A stretch of DNA of 64,000 nt, taken from positions 372,001 through 436,000 of the forward strand of contig NZ_QGDB01000001.1 in assembly GCF_003149535.1 (NCBI RefSeq). Reading direction: 5' to 3'. How positions within the stretch are numbered: position 1 is the first letter of the stretch; each line of letters starts with the position of its first letter. The translations under genes and the position numbers were made by a program. A model generated the notes under the pieces. That model did no database searches. It had not been told where the DNA came from and worked only from the letters and a program-made list of their open reading frames with translations. The stretch comes from Falsochrobactrum shanghaiense (lineage in GTDB: Bacteria > Pseudomonadota > Alphaproteobacteria > Rhizobiales > Rhizobiaceae). This document shows positions 48,130 through 58,906 of this stretch, in pieces.

Positions 48130-48210
48130 CACGGCCTCCATTCCATAAATAGGCTGCAACCCCGGCTGGCGCAGCAGAAAGGCGGATTTTCGCCCGCCTT
48201 TCTAAATGCT

Positions 48211-51200
48211 TCATTCCTGTTTGGGAAGCTCCATGACAATTTCATGCTCGCCATTGGCTTCAAGCGGTATGCCATCGTCCATTTTTGCAAGCTTGCGCCC
48301 ATTGAGCCGGATCGCCCTTGTCTTTGCGCCAGTCGTCACCCTGACGCGATAAAGGGCATCGCCAAAGCGCAGGCTGGCTTCATATCCATCCCATTCAGGC
48401 GGCAGCGCCGGATCAAGATGCAGCCGGTCGCCGCGTCTGGTCACGCCCAGAATGCCTTCGGTAGCAACACGGTAGAACCAGCCCGCCGAGCCGGTATACC
48501 AGGTCCAGCCGCCCTGTCCGCAGCGCGGCTCGACCGAATAAATATCGGCGGCGATCACGTAGGGCTCAACCCGATAAATATCGGGATTGCGACCATGGCT
48601 GACCGGGCTGATAAGCGAGAACAATCGCCATGCCGCGGCGGGCTTGCCCATGCGGGCCAATGCCAGAATAGCCCATGTCGCGCCATGGGTATATTGCCCG
48701 CCATTCTCGCGAACGCCGGGCGGGTAGCCCTTGATGTAGCCCGGCTCCTGCTCTGTCTTGTCGAAGGGAGGCGTGAAGAGACGCAGCAATTCGCCCTTCT
48801 CATCATCCAGCAGGTGTTTTTCGAGCGAGGCCATCGCCTGCTCGGCACGCTTGGGGTCCGCCACACCTGAAAGAACGCTCCACGACTGGGCAATGGCGTC
48901 GATCTGGCATTCATCGCTTTCGTGCGAGCCAAGCGGCGCGCCATTGTCATAGAAGCCGCGGCGATACCATTCGCCATCCCAGCCATGGCGATCGAGCGCC
49001 TCTGTCAGACTTTCCACATGCGCCTGCCAGCTTTTTGCGCGCGCCATATCCTTGCGCGATTGGGCAATCGGGATGAATTGCCTGAGCGTATAGGCGAGGA
49101 ACCAGCCAAGCCACACGCTTTCGCCCTCACCCTTTGCGCCGACGAGATTCATGCCGTCATTCCAGTCACCGCCCAGAATCAGCGGCAGGCCGTGCTTGCC
49201 GGTGCGCCGCACCGCAAGATCAAGCGCCAGCGCGCAATGTTCATACAGGCTCTGGGTGTTTTCGGAAATTTCCGGCTCGTAGAAAGCGTCGTGCTCGCCC
49301 TCCTCCAGCGCGCGGCCCTGAAGGAATGGCAATGGCTCATCGAGAATCGAACGGTCGCCCGTCGTCTCGACATAGAGCGATGCGCCATAGCCAAGCCAGA
49401 CCACGTCATCGGAAATCAGCGTGCGGACGCCCGCCCCTGTTGCGGGCAGCCACCAATGCTGCACATCGCCTTCGGGGAACTGACGCGAGGCGGCATTCAA
49501 TATCTGTGCGCGCGCCAGCGACGGATCGACGAGCAGGAGCGAGAGCGTATCCTGCAACTGGTCGCGGAAACCGAATGCGCCGCTGGCCTGATAGAAGGCA
49601 GCACGCGCCCATATACGGCAGGCCAGCGCCTGATAGGGCAGCCAGCCATTGACCAGAAGATCGAAGGCCGGATCGGGCGTCTTCACCTGAACGCGATTGA
49701 AGAAGCCTTCCCATTGCTCCCTGGTCGCAGCCATGCGCTCCTCGAAGGAGCCTTCCCACGCATGAGAAACAAGCCTTCGGGCCTCCTCCGCATCGGCCGC
49801 ATTGCCGAGCAGGAAGACCAGTTCCCTGCTTTCGCCCGGTTCCACATCGATGTCGAATGCAAGTGCGGCGCATGGATCGCGTCCCGCTTCCACCGTGCCC
49901 GAGAGCGGCTTGCCCGAAAGCACGATCTCCGGTCGATCCACCGAACCGCCTGAGCCGATAAATTCGCTGCGATCGGCCGTGACGGATTGCGGTTTCTCGG
50001 AAGCCGCGAAGAAGGCCACCTGTCCCGCTTTTTCCGGATGATAGGGATTGGTGGCAAAGAGCGCGTCCAGTCCATCATCATGCGAAGGCACGATGAAGGG
50101 AGCGCTCTTGAAGCGGGCATTGCCCAGCACCCATTCAACATAGCCATAAACGCGCAGCTTGCGCCGGGACTTGCCCTGATTGGCTATGATGAGGCGTGAA
50201 AGCCGAACCGGCTTTTCGACATCGACAATATGGGTGAGTTCGAGGGCGATTTCGCCATGCTGCGCCGAAAAGCTCGAATATCCATGGCTGTGGCGGGCTT
50301 CATAGGTCACGGCCTCATCGCGCAGCACATTGGCGGTTGGCGCAAAGGCATGACCCGTCTCGCGATCCAGCAGATAGATCGCTTCGCCGGGGCGATTGGT
50401 GACCGGATCATTGGCCCAGGGGGAAATCTGGTAATCACGGCTGTTTCCAGCCCAGGTGAAGGCGGAGCCTTCCGCCGAAATATGGAAGCCGAACGACGGA
50501 TTGGCGATCACATTGATCCATGGATGCGGCGTGGTGGTGCGGCCATTGATGCGCACGACATAGCTGCCATCATCCGCAAAGCCGCCATAGCCATTCCAGA
50601 AGCGAAGATCATCGCCCGATGGGCGTGGCAAATCCAGAGCCTGCGCCGTCATGGCAAGGCGGCGCTCCTCAAGGCTCCGGCTGGTCGTGACCGGCACGCG
50701 CCCATTGGCGCCCGTTCCCGACGGCAATTCGATAGCCACCATTTTGGCATCGCTGCGCGCGGCCAGATCGACGGTGAATTCCTCGCTGCGGCGCAATTGC
50801 TCGGCAAGCGAACCATTCTGCGCATGCATGACCACGCGGGCGGAAGCCAGAAGCGTATTGTAGGTTTCCTCGCTCATCTGGTCGCGGCGCACCGCAAAAA
50901 TATGTGCCCGCCCGCCGCCGCGCGCGCGGAAGCCTTCCACGATCCATTCAATGGCGCGCTGGGTATCCTGCGCATAGGAGAAAGCGCGCTCGTTGACCGC
51001 GACCACATCGACGGTCAGGCCCTTGCTGCGCCAGTATTCCTGCGCGCGCAGCACGCCGCGCAACACGTCGAGATCGGCTTCATTATCGATACGCAGGGCG
51101 AAGATCGGATAGTCGCCGGAAATCGACAGCGGCCAGAGATCGGATTGCTTGCCCAGACCGCTTGCAATGGTCTCCGGCGGCTGGCGCAGCGTGCGTTCGG

Positions 51201-54200
51201 GATAAAGCAGATAGGTCGCGATCTTCTGGTAATCGGCGGCCTCCGCAGGCTTTATGCCGATATGATAGAGCTGCACCTGCGAACTCGTCCATGAAAGCGA
51301 ATATTCACGTGCGAAGGTTTCGGGATGGCGGTGCAGCGCCACCGCATGTTCCACCGCATCGCGGCTTCCGCCTGCGAAGGTCCAGAAAACAAGGCTGACC
51401 TTCTTGTGCGCGGGAACCCGGACGCGGGTGCGCACCGAAGCGATCGGATCGAGCACGCAGCCCTGACTGCCGGCAAATTTCGCGCCTTCATCAAAAGCCG
51501 CCGCATTGCGCAGCGAGCGGCCACGGCCGATAAAGGTGCGGCGATCGGTTTCAGCTTCCGTTTCACGTACCGTTCCCGTCAGGTCGGCAGCGAAATGCGC
51601 GACATAAATATCGGGATCGGATGGCGCGCGTTTGCGGCGTCTGGCATAGATCGTCGAGCCATTATCCGCGATTTCCGTTTCGACGAACATCTTGGCAAAG
51701 GCCGGATGCGCCGCGTCGCTATCGGTGTCGTTGAGCACCAGTTCGGCATAGGATGTGACCTCGATCATGCGGTCACGCGCGCTGGTGTTGATGATGTCGA
51801 GCCTGCGGCCCTCACCGTCGCTTTCAGATGAAACGATCACTTCCATGACCGTCTTGATCTCATTGGCGGTCTTGTAGAACTCGGCCTTGTCTTCGGTGAA
51901 GACCGTTTTGGTTTCCTCTTCCGGATTGCGGACGGGTTCGCCGGTCGCCGACCACCAGTAGCCGTTTTCCATGTCGCGCAGGAACAGGAAGGTGCCTTGC
52001 AGGTCTTCCGAGGCATCCGCCTGAAAACGGGTGATGTCCCAGTTGTGCCAGCGGCTGTAGCCGGAACCATTGGCCGTGACCATCAGCGCATATTGGCCAT
52101 TCGACATCATATGCGTGGTGCGCGGAGCCTTGAACGGCACATCGATGATGCGCATCGGCGCATCGTCGAAGCCGCCCGAATCCACGCGCATCGGATTTTC
52201 CGTCTTGGCGTAGACCATCGGAATTTCGCGCGGGGCCTTTTCCTGCAACAGAAGTTCCGCCGCCTCGATCACCGGGTCGGAATGGAAGCGCTCGCGCATG
52301 CGGCCTTCAAAGATCACATTGTTGACCGCGATGATCGCCATGCCATGATGGTGGGCGTAATAGTTTTTCACCACCGCATAGGCCTCGCCCTCACGCACGC
52401 GCGAGGGGGTGAAATCCACCGAATCGTGGAAGCCGTATCGGCCCAGCGCGCCGAGCTTTTCCAGCCGCTTGAGATTGGCGACCGCAGCCGCCGGCTGATA
52501 TTGCGCAGCCAGCAGGCTCGCATAGGGCGCAATGACCGCATTGCGCGAAAGGCCGCGCTGAAGGCCGAGATTGGGGACGCCGAAATTGGAATATTGGTAA
52601 TTCATATGCGCGTCGCGCGCATTGAATGCCGCTTCCGAAATGCCCCATGGCAGACCGCGCGAGGTGGCGTAATCGATCTGGCGCTGCACGATCAGCTTGT
52701 TGGTCTGGTCGAGCAGCGAGCCCAGAGGCTCCGACATGACCAGCGGCGGCATGAGATATTCAAACATCGAGCCGGACCACGAGAGCAGCGCCCCCTTCCA
52801 GCCGACCGGCACCAGAAGACGTCCGAGCTTGAACCAGTGCTCGACCGGCACGTCGCCCTTGGCAATCGCAAACAGGCTGGCCAGACGCGCTTCGGAAGCC
52901 AGAAGATCGTAGCAGCTTTCGTCCAGTTCGTTTTCCTGTACGCGGAAACCGATGGACAGCAGGCGGCGCTCCTTGCGCTCGAGGAAGCCGAACTGCATGT
53001 CGAAAGCAAGCTGGCGCGAGCGGGAAGCAAGTTCGCGCAGATGCTCGCGCAATTCATCCGTATTGTGCTCGCCCATCGCATCGTCGGTATGGGCCTTGCA
53101 GGTATCGACGAGGATGCGCGCCCATTCGGACGCTTCGGCGCTAGCGGGCGTTTCGACCTCGCTGTCGAGTTCATCCATAAGCCGCACGATGTCGGAGGCG
53201 AACAAGGACAGGTTGATTGTGCGGAAGGACGCTGTTTCCGGCTCTTCCTTGATGGTGCGCACGGCGCGGCGGAAATTGGCGATGCGCTCTTCCAGACGGC
53301 GGCGAAGCGGCCGCAGGATGCGGCGATCGTCGGGGATTTTCGCAATCGTTTTCTCAACGATGTCGTTGACGTCGAGAATGCCGTCGAGATCGCCCTGCAT
53401 ATAGACGGATGGCGCTTCGGCCCATTCTTCCATCGCCGATGAAAGCGTGACCAGATGACCGGCCAGATTGCCGCTATCGACCGCCGAAACGTAAAGCGGG
53501 GTCATGGGCGCGAGCGTGTGGGTTTCATACCAGTTATAGAGATGGCCCTGATATTTCTCCATCTTCTCAAGCGTGGTGACGGTCGCCCCGATACGGTTGA
53601 GGGTTTCCTCGAAACCGATCCAGCCGAAATCGCGCGCCGCCACGACCGAAAGAAGGTAGACGCCGATATTGGTGGGCGAGGTGCGCTGTGCAACGATCGG
53701 CGCGGGATCTTCCTGGAAATTATCCGGCGGCAGATGGTTATTCTCCGCATTGGTGAATTCGGCGAAATAGCGCCATGTGCGCCGTGCATAGCGGCGCAGG
53801 TCCGCCTTGTCCGAAGACAAGACCTCCAGCGTATCCTGCGGTTTTGCCGAGCGGCTGACGAGCCACCCGATCAGCGGCGAAGCGAACCAGATCACGGCAA
53901 AGGGCGCTGCGATCAGCGCGGCGTGGCTTTGCGCAGCAAGCGGCAGGAGTATGGCAATCCCGGCGATCACAAGCGCCGGCCACATCATCTGGAAATAATA
54001 AAGAAGCGTGTCGGGCGACGAGCTTGCCTGCGCTGCAGTGCGCCATTCAAGCAGGTTGCGGCGCGAGACGAACAGGCGGTAGAGCGTGCGCGCGATCGCA
54101 TCGGCCATCAGGAAGGCGGAATGCGCGATAAAAGCCGTGCGCAGCGCCACATCCGCCGTGCCCAGCGCAATATCGGTGAGAATGGACTGCGCATGGCCCT

Positions 54201-56808
54201 TGAGCGAATAGTCCATGCTCGCCGGGATGAGGTTCGTGACGATGCCGAAGGTCGGCGCCACGAACATGCTTACGATCAGGAAAGCCTGCCAGACCGCAGC
54301 CGGGCCGAGAGGCAGGACGCTCCAGCCGACAAGCGCGGCGAGAACCCAGAGGATCGGATTGAGGGAGCGGCGCAGGTTGTCGACCATTTTCCAGCGCGTG
54401 ATCGCGCTGACACTGCTGTTGGTCGAGAACAGCCAGGGCAGAAGCTGCCAGTCGCCGCGCGCCCAGCGATGATGGCGCGAAACGTCGACATTGTAGCCGG
54501 TGGGATAATCCTCCACCACCTCGACATCGCTGACCAATGCTGCGCGCGCATAGCCGCCTTCGAGAAGATCGTGGCTCAGGAGCGTATTTTCAGGCACCCT
54601 GCCCTTGAGCGCCGCCTCGAACGCATCGATGTCATAAAGGCCCTTGCCGGTGAAAGTGCCCTCGCCCAGAAGATCCTGATAGGAATCGGAAACCGCAAAG
54701 ACATAAGGATCGATACCGCGATTGACCGAGAATACGCGCTGGAGGAAGGACGCCTCGTCGCCGGTCGTCAATGAAGGCGTTACGCGCGGCTGGAGAATGC
54801 CGTATCCGCGCGTCACGCGCCCGGTTTTCGCATCCATGACCGGACGATTGAGCGGATGGCTGAGCTTGCCCGCCAGATTGGTGACGGCTTCGGGCGTCAG
54901 GCGCGTGTCGGCGTCGAGCGTCATGACATATTTGACGTCTTTGGGCAGGCGCGGATCGGCGGGGAAGAAACTCGTATCCTGATCGCCGCGCAGAAGCAGG
55001 TTCAGCTCATGCAGCTTGCCGCGCTTGCGCTCCCAGCCCATCCAGCAGCCCTGCTTCTCATTATAGAGGCGGCGGCGATGGAGAAGGAAGAAACGCGGTT
55101 GGTCGTCGCCGGTATAATGCTCGTTGAGACTGGCTATCTCGTCGCGCGCATATTCAAAGATTTCCATATCCGCAGGCGTGATTTCCTGCTTCGCATCCAC
55201 CCAGTCACTGACGAGGGCAAAGTAGATTTCGCCGCGCGGATTGGTCAGATAATGGACTTCGAGATTGCGGATCTGCTCATCGATGGAATCGCGCGTGGTA
55301 ATGAAGGTCGGCACGGCGACCAGCGTGCGCGCTTCCGGTGGCAGGCCGTCCTTATATTCAAAACCGATCAGGCGCGTCGGCTGCATGAACCATGGCACCA
55401 GCGCATTGAAAAGCGAATAGGACGCGTCCATGGCCGGGAAGATTGCAAGCAGGGTGAACAATGTGCGCAGGTCGGTCGAAAGACCCGCCCGTATCATGCA
55501 GTAATTCACCAGCAACAGAATCAGGATGGTGAAGATCGCCGTGGGAATGAAAAAGCCCCACAGGCCGAGATTGCGATAGAAACGCAGTGCTTTCACGCTG
55601 AATGGCGCGCGGTAGCCGCAAACCTTCTCAAGTTCCTCGCGACCATCGCCCCACAGATAATAGGCGATCGATCCGCTGCCGCCGGTCCCCGCCAGCGCCG
55701 CATCGCGCGTTTCGTTCGTCGCCTCCGCAAGCTTGAGCGCAGCCCAGGTGATTTCGATCTCGCTGAGGTTCGAATGACGGGCGAGTTTCTCGATGGTTAC
55801 GCGATAGGAATTGCGGGAGCGGAAATCCAGCAATTCGAAATCGCTATGCTCGCGCAGAATCGCATCCACCTGATTGACGGTTTCAAACCAGGTTTCCCAA
55901 TCAATATCATCGATGGTCTTGAGGCTTCGGATGACATTGCCCATCGTCACGCCGCCGGTGGACTGGCGGGCATGTTCCTCGACAATCGCGTCTTCGGGGT
56001 TGCTGCCCTCCTGCTCCAGAATGCGTTCAAGCCAGTGGGCCGCAGCCGAAGTATCGGTGGAAGCGCCGCGCAGGCGATAGAGAAGATGGGTGGCGAAAGT
56101 GCTGTCGCGTGCGGCCTGTGCATATTGCGCCAGAACCGTTTCCAGCTCCTCGTCATTGGCGGCCAGAACGATCCGGTCCGCTACCGTATTGGCCAGATTG
56201 CGCATGTTGCGCGCGCGATCCACACGCAGCGCAAGGCGACGGGCATTTTCGACCAGAAAATAACGCACAGCCGCAGGCAGCGCCCACAATTCACCAATCT
56301 TGAGCGGCTCGACCGTCTGGAATCCCTGAACCAGAGCCGTAAGCGACTTGAGCGAAAAATTGCTGTCCGTATGCGCGACATAGAGCCAGGCGAGCGCGAA
56401 AATCCGCGGCATGTCCTTGACGGGCGCATAGGGCGGCAATTGCCGGATGAAGCGGCGCGGCAGATCGCGGCGGGTCTGCTGGACCGTCTTGTCGATCTGA
56501 TAGTGATTATCGAGCAGCCATTGCGCGGCAGGCGTGATGGTCTCGCCCGCACGCGAGGCGGCATCCGCCGAGCGGTAGGCGTGGAGAATGAGCTTGTCAT
56601 TTTCAGACAGGCGCTGATCGAAAGCAAAGCTCTGATAGCCGGGCAATACCAGCTCTTCACCGCGCGCGACGGAAGCTGCGAGCTCGCGCAGTTCATCCTC
56701 GGATTTATAATGCGCGCGAATGGGTGAAGGTTGTTCGGGCGGAATCTGATCGAAATTATTGCGATCTGCGACAGAAGAACTGGACGGCGAAGAAGACAAT
56801 TCCGGCAT
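48211..56808 (-). CDS. cgs: Cyclic beta-1,2-glucan synthase
   Basis: A giant inner-membrane protein (2865 residues) that initiates, elongates, cyclises and length-controls cyclic beta-1,2-glucan from UDP-glucose. The N-terminal part contains hydrophobic segments (near 410-460 and 800-1000) flanking a GT84 glycosyltransferase with DADTRL (about 628) and RWARGDWQ (about 779), the (R/Q)xxRW-type motif. A middle region precedes two carbohydrate-binding blocks and a C-terminal GH94 phosphorylase domain with GGDWNDGMN (about 2548) and QYTHGATW (about 2703). The protein is related to NdvB/ChvB, and in Brucella the glucan is needed for intracellular survival. The gene fills 13% of the window with no frame break. 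Confidence 0.97.
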   Translation of the reverse strand: MPELSSSPSSSSVADRNNFDQIPPEQPSPIRAHYKSEDELRELAASVARGEELVLPGYQSFAFDQRLSENDKLILHAYRSADAASRAGETITPAAQWLLDNHYQIDKTVQQTRRDLPRRFIRQLPPYAPVKDMPRIFALAWLYVAHTDSNFSLKSLTALVQGFQTVEPLKIGELWALPAAVRYFLVENARRLALRVDRARNMRNLANTVADRIVLAANDEELETVLAQYAQAARDSTFATHLLYRLRGASTDTSAAAHWLERILEQEGSNPEDAIVEEHARQSTGGVTMGNVIRSLKTIDDIDWETWFETVNQVDAILREHSDFELLDFRSRNSYRVTIEKLARHSNLSEIEITWAALKLAEATNETRDAALAGTGGSGSIAYYLWGDGREELEKVCGYRAPFSVKALRFYRNLGLWGFFIPTAIFTILILLLVNYCMIRAGLSTDLRTLFTLLAIFPAMDASYSLFNALVPWFMQPTRLIGFEYKDGLPPEARTLVAVPTFITTRDSIDEQIRNLEVHYLTNPRGEIYFALVSDWVDAKQEITPADMEIFEYARDEIASLNEHYTGDDQPRFFLLHRRRLYNEKQGCWMGWERKRGKLHELNLLLRGDQDTSFFPADPRLPKDVKYVMTLDADTRLTPEAVTNLAGKLSHPLNRPVMDAKTGRVTRGYGILQPRVTPSLTTGDEASFLQRVFSVNRGIDPYVFAVSDSYQDLLGEGTFTGKGLYDIDAFEAALKGRVPENTLLSHDLLEGGYARAALVSDVEVVEDYPTGYNVDVSRHHRWARGDWQLLPWLFSTNSSVSAITRWKMVDNLRRSLNPILWVLAALVGWSVLPLGPAAVWQAFLIVSMFVAPTFGIVTNLIPASMDYSLKGHAQSILTDIALGTADVALRTAFIAHSAFLMADAIARTLYRLFVSRRNLLEWRTAAQASSSPDTLLYYFQMMWPALVIAGIAILLPLAAQSHAALIAAPFAVIWFASPLIGWLVSRSAKPQDTLEVLSSDKADLRRYARRTWRYFAEFTNAENNHLPPDNFQEDPAPIVAQRTSPTNIGVYLLSVVAARDFGWIGFEETLNRIGATVTTLEKMEKYQGHLYNWYETHTLAPMTPLYVSAVDSGNLAGHLVTLSSAMEEWAEAPSVYMQGDLDGILDVNDIVEKTIAKIPDDRRILRPLRRRLEERIANFRRAVRTIKEEPETASFRTINLSLFASDIVRLMDELDSEVETPASAEASEWARILVDTCKAHTDDAMGEHNTDELREHLRELASRSRQLAFDMQFGFLERKERRLLSIGFRVQENELDESCYDLLASEARLASLFAIAKGDVPVEHWFKLGRLLVPVGWKGALLSWSGSMFEYLMPPLVMSEPLGSLLDQTNKLIVQRQIDYATSRGLPWGISEAAFNARDAHMNYQYSNFGVPNLGLQRGLSRNAVIAPYASLLAAQYQPAAAVANLKRLEKLGALGRYGFHDSVDFTPSRVREGEAYAVVKNYYAHHHGMAIIAVNNVIFEGRMRERFHSDPVIEAAELLLQEKAPREIPMVYAKTENPMRVDSGGFDDAPMRIIDVPFKAPRTTHMMSNGQYALMVTANGSGYSRWHNWDITRFQADASEDLQGTFLFLRDMENGYWWSATGEPVRNPEEETKTVFTEDKAEFYKTANEIKTVMEVIVSSESDGEGRRLDIINTSARDRMIEVTSYAELVLNDTDSDAAHPAFAKMFVETEIADNGSTIYARRRKRAPSDPDIYVAHFAADLTGTVRETEAETDRRTFIGRGRSLRNAAAFDEGAKFAGSQGCVLDPIASVRTRVRVPAHKKVSLVFWTFAGGSRDAVEHAVALHRHPETFAREYSLSWTSSQVQLYHIGIKPAEAADYQKIATYLLYPERTLRQPPETIASGLGKQSDLWPLSISGDYPIFALRIDNEADLDVLRGVLRAQEYWRSKGLTVDVVAVNERAFSYAQDTQRAIEWIVEGFRARGGGRAHIFAVRRDQMSEETYNTLLASARVVMHAQNGSLAEQLRRSEEFTVDLAARSDAKMVAIELPSGTGANGRVPVTTSRSLEERRLAMTAQALDLPRPSGDDLRFWNGYGGFADDGSYVVRINGRTTTPHPWINVIANPSFGFHISAEGSAFTWAGNSRDYQISPWANDPVTNRPGEAIYLLDRETGHAFAPTANVLRDEAVTYEARHSHGYSSFSAQHGEIALELTHIVDVEKPVRLSRLIIANQGKSRRKLRVYGYVEWVLGNARFKSAPFIVPSHDDGLDALFATNPYHPEKAGQVAFFAASEKPQSVTADRSEFIGSGGSVDRPEIVLSGKPLSGTVEAGRDPCAALAFDIDVEPGESRELVFLLGNAADAEEARRLVSHAWEGSFEERMAATREQWEGFFNRVQVKTPDPAFDLLVNGWLPYQALACRIWARAAFYQASGAFGFRDQLQDTLSLLLVDPSLARAQILNAASRQFPEGDVQHWWLPATGAGVRTLISDDVVWLGYGASLYVETTGDRSILDEPLPFLQGRALEEGEHDAFYEPEISENTQSLYEHCALALDLAVRRTGKHGLPLILGGDWNDGMNLVGAKGEGESVWLGWFLAYTLRQFIPIAQSRKDMARAKSWQAHVESLTEALDRHGWDGEWYRRGFYDNGAPLGSHESDECQIDAIAQSWSVLSGVADPKRAEQAMASLEKHLLDDEKGELLRLFTPPFDKTEQEPGYIKGYPPGVRENGGQYTHGATWAILALARMGKPAAAWRLFSLISPVSHGRNPDIYRVEPYVIAADIYSVEPRCGQGGWTWYTGSAGWFYRVATEGILGVTRRGDRLHLDPALPPEWDGYEASLRFGDALYRVRVTTGAKTRAIRLNGRKLAKMDDGIPLEANGEHEIVMELPKQE

Positions 56809-57146
56809 GTGCCTTAACAGCCTTTCCGAGGGAATGATATGGCGGGCGGATACTGGGATTCAATCGAAGATTTGTTTCAGGGAAACGACAGTATCCGTGA
56901 TCGGTTCCCTGCATGCCGAGAGCATTTGGCTGAATTGCGACATTGGACCGTGGTGATATTCAAATCGTTTGAATTACAACGCACAATTGTTTGCCGATAT
57001 TAACGCTACGTTATGCAATCCTTGGACGATATAACTCTAACATACTGAATCTAAAAATAATACAATGCTCGCCCGGACGCGACGAAAAATACCCGGCAGG
57101 CGCATGTTGGCGAACGCCAAATGAATCCGTCTGGCGGCGATATGCT
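56809..57146. other. Intergenic region upstream of cgs
   Basis: A 338-bp gap, A+T-rich around 56940-57065, that should carry the cgs promoter (minus strand) and the 3' end of the DUF2794 transcript. No terminator hairpin, repeat copy or convincing coding frame was seen. Confidence 0.5.
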
Positions 57147-57560
57147 TCAGTTTTCCACAATCTTGAGGCTCTTGTCGAAAACCCGCAAGACCCGATCCAG
57201 TTCATGACCGCGCTTCATGATCAGACCGCTTGCCGCAATCACCGAATAGGCACCCTGCTTCTGCGACAGCCGGGGATTCTTTTCGACGCGGAAAAGCGGA
57301 ATTTCGCTTGCCCGGCGAAAAATCGAAAACACAGCCCTGTCGCTTAAATGGTCGATGGCGTAATCCCGCCAGACCCCTGCCGCGACCATGCGGCCATAAA
57401 TATTGAGGATTTTTCCCAATTCGTGCCGGTCAAAGCTGACAACTGCCGGATGCGGGCGGGCTTGGGTCAGGGGAACAATGCGGGCAGAAGCTCTCGAAGG
57501 AGAAGTATCCTCATTCGCTGCATTCGCAGCTATATCCGGGGCTGCGCCTGATGTATCCAT
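57147..57560 (-). CDS. DUF2794 domain protein
   Basis: A 137-residue protein of an alphaproteobacterial family of unknown function. After a variable acidic N-terminus of about 38 residues comes the conserved core VSFDRHELGKILNIYGRMVAAGVWRDYAI (key residues FDR, ELG, IYGRMVAAGEW-like), followed by AVFSIFRRASEIPLFRVEKNP and a C-terminal block ending in KSLKIVE. There is no signal peptide or membrane segment, so it is probably cytosolic. It stands alone between cgs and the DUF1223 gene, with large gaps on both sides. Confidence 0.85.
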   Translation of the reverse strand: MDTSGAAPDIAANAANEDTSPSRASARIVPLTQARPHPAVVSFDRHELGKILNIYGRMVAAGVWRDYAIDHLSDRAVFSIFRRASEIPLFRVEKNPRLSQKQGAYSVIAASGLIMKRGHELDRVLRVFDKSLKIVEN

Positions 57561-58061
57561 ATCCTTACTTCCGCTCTCCGGGCCGCTCGATCATGGCCAC
57601 TTGATCATGGCCGCTCGTTTCATGTGGAAGATAAACCAGCTCGTTTCATGACACCAAGGTGATGCTTTTATAACATAAATTCAAGCGCCTATTCTCACCC
57701 CGGCAATTTTCATGGATATAAACAAGCGCTTAAAGCTGTCACTATCCCGAAACCGGCCCCCCACTTTCGGGCGACATGCTTCAGCGCCCCCAACTTGTTG
57801 GGATACAGGCATTCACGAAAAGAAAACGGGTGTCCTTAATGGTGATTGCCGGCCACATTTTCGCCTTGCAAGCTTCGCATTGCAGCCCGATTATAACGCC
57901 AGCATTGATGCGTTGCCTGAGACGGTTCGGTTCGGGTATGTCCGACCCCAAGCCCCCCGCCCAAAGGACTGCCCGAATCGAACCAACCGGCTCCGCCGAC
58001 ACGCAACGCGATCTTCCCAGCCCAAAAAACAGCACCAATCAAAAGCCCGTTACAGGCCTCA
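57561..58061. other. Intergenic region DUF2794 / DUF1223 with repeat fragment
   Basis: A 501-bp gap holding one partial copy of the intergenic repeat (57722-57786). The remaining 270 bp have open frames on both strands but no ribosome site, codon pattern or recognisable domain, so I call no gene. Confidence 0.5.
57722..57786. repeat. Intergenic repeat, partial copy F
   Basis: Keeps the second hairpin: GTCACTATCCCGAAA, a loop with three extra C, then TTTCGGGCGAC and CATGCT. The first hairpin has decayed to AAGCGCTTAAAGC. Confidence 0.75.
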
Positions 58062-58886
58062 TTAAAGGCCGAGTTCGCGCTTGTCCTTGAAAAGAGCCGC
58101 CCCCAGAATCGGGCCCAGAGATTTGCCGTTGCGATATTCCTGCAGGATAATCGCGCAGCCGGTCACATCTTTCCGGTCGAGTTCGGAAGCCGGAAGCTCG
58201 ATTTTCAAAGCCTCGCCATCCCACACGCCGATTGTATTGATGTCGCTCACCGTATTGCGATAGGTGAGCGATTGCCCGGCATTCTCGCCCTTGTCGATGG
58301 GGATCGTCACCGAATCATGCAGATAGAGCAAAACCACATGCGCTGGCGTTTGCGGCTTTTCGCCCGCGGCAATCTCGATGGAAAGCCGGTCATTGCCCGA
58401 AGGCTGAATGGAGATCGGTATTTTCAGGCTGCTTGCGGCCAGATGCGCGCCGATTTCCGCCGCATCGCCGCCGTTCATTTCAACCTCGCCATTGACGATG
58501 GCCTGGGGCGTATAGACCATCTTGGCGTTGAAGGCATTGCGATAGGCGTCCTGCCTGTCGGTCGCCTCCTGTGTCGCCAGCGTATCGCGCCAGCCCATAT
58601 AATCCCAGTAATTGACGTGAAACGACAGAGCCAGCACATTGGGGTCGTCCGCATAGGCGGACATATTCCTATCCGCCTGCGGACACGACTTGCAGCCCTG
58701 CGACGTATAAAGCTCAAGAACAGCCGTTCTGTTGCTTTCATCCTGCGATTTTGGCTGCGCCTGTGTTGCGCCGGAAACGGACAGACAGCCCGCAAACGCC
58801 AATCCCACAAGGCCGCACAGGCCATGCCAGCGGGATATTGCTTCCCGGCCAGTCCGCATGTCGGCTCCATCTGTGGAATGTTTCAC
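58062..58886 (-). CDS. DUF1223 thioredoxin-like exported protein
   Basis: A 274-residue protein of the DUF1223 family, a thioredoxin-fold group. An N-terminal hydrophobic segment (about 20-40) acts as signal peptide; FAGC around Cys34 could be a lipobox or the site may be SPase I after TQA. The core starts VLELYTSQGCKSCPQAD with a CxxC pair at C65 and C68, followed by ALSFHVNYWDYMGWRD and VYTPQAIVNGEVEMNGGD. A redox role in the periplasm is inferred from the fold. An ATG at 58859 is an alternative start. It is transcribed away from acnA's terminator and a repeat copy. Confidence 0.85.
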   Translation of the reverse strand: MKHSTDGADMRTGREAISRWHGLCGLVGLAFAGCLSVSGATQAQPKSQDESNRTAVLELYTSQGCKSCPQADRNMSAYADDPNVLALSFHVNYWDYMGWRDTLATQEATDRQDAYRNAFNAKMVYTPQAIVNGEVEMNGGDAAEIGAHLAASSLKIPISIQPSGNDRLSIEIAAGEKPQTPAHVVLLYLHDSVTIPIDKGENAGQSLTYRNTVSDINTIGVWDGEALKIELPASELDRKDVTGCAIILQEYRNGKSLGPILGAALFKDKRELGL

Positions 58887-58906
58887 GCTCTGCTTTCCTT
58901 CATGCC

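Noticed and set aside
54856..56727. 623-codon plus-strand frame across the cgs N-terminal half
   Set aside because: Antisense to a gene with intact glycosyltransferase motifs; composition is atypical for protein (runs of Arg/Gln/Gly) and there is no start signal.
57712..58065. Open frames in the DUF2794/DUF1223 gap
   Set aside because: Begin inside a degenerate repeat copy, no ribosome site, low-complexity Pro/Arg-rich translation.
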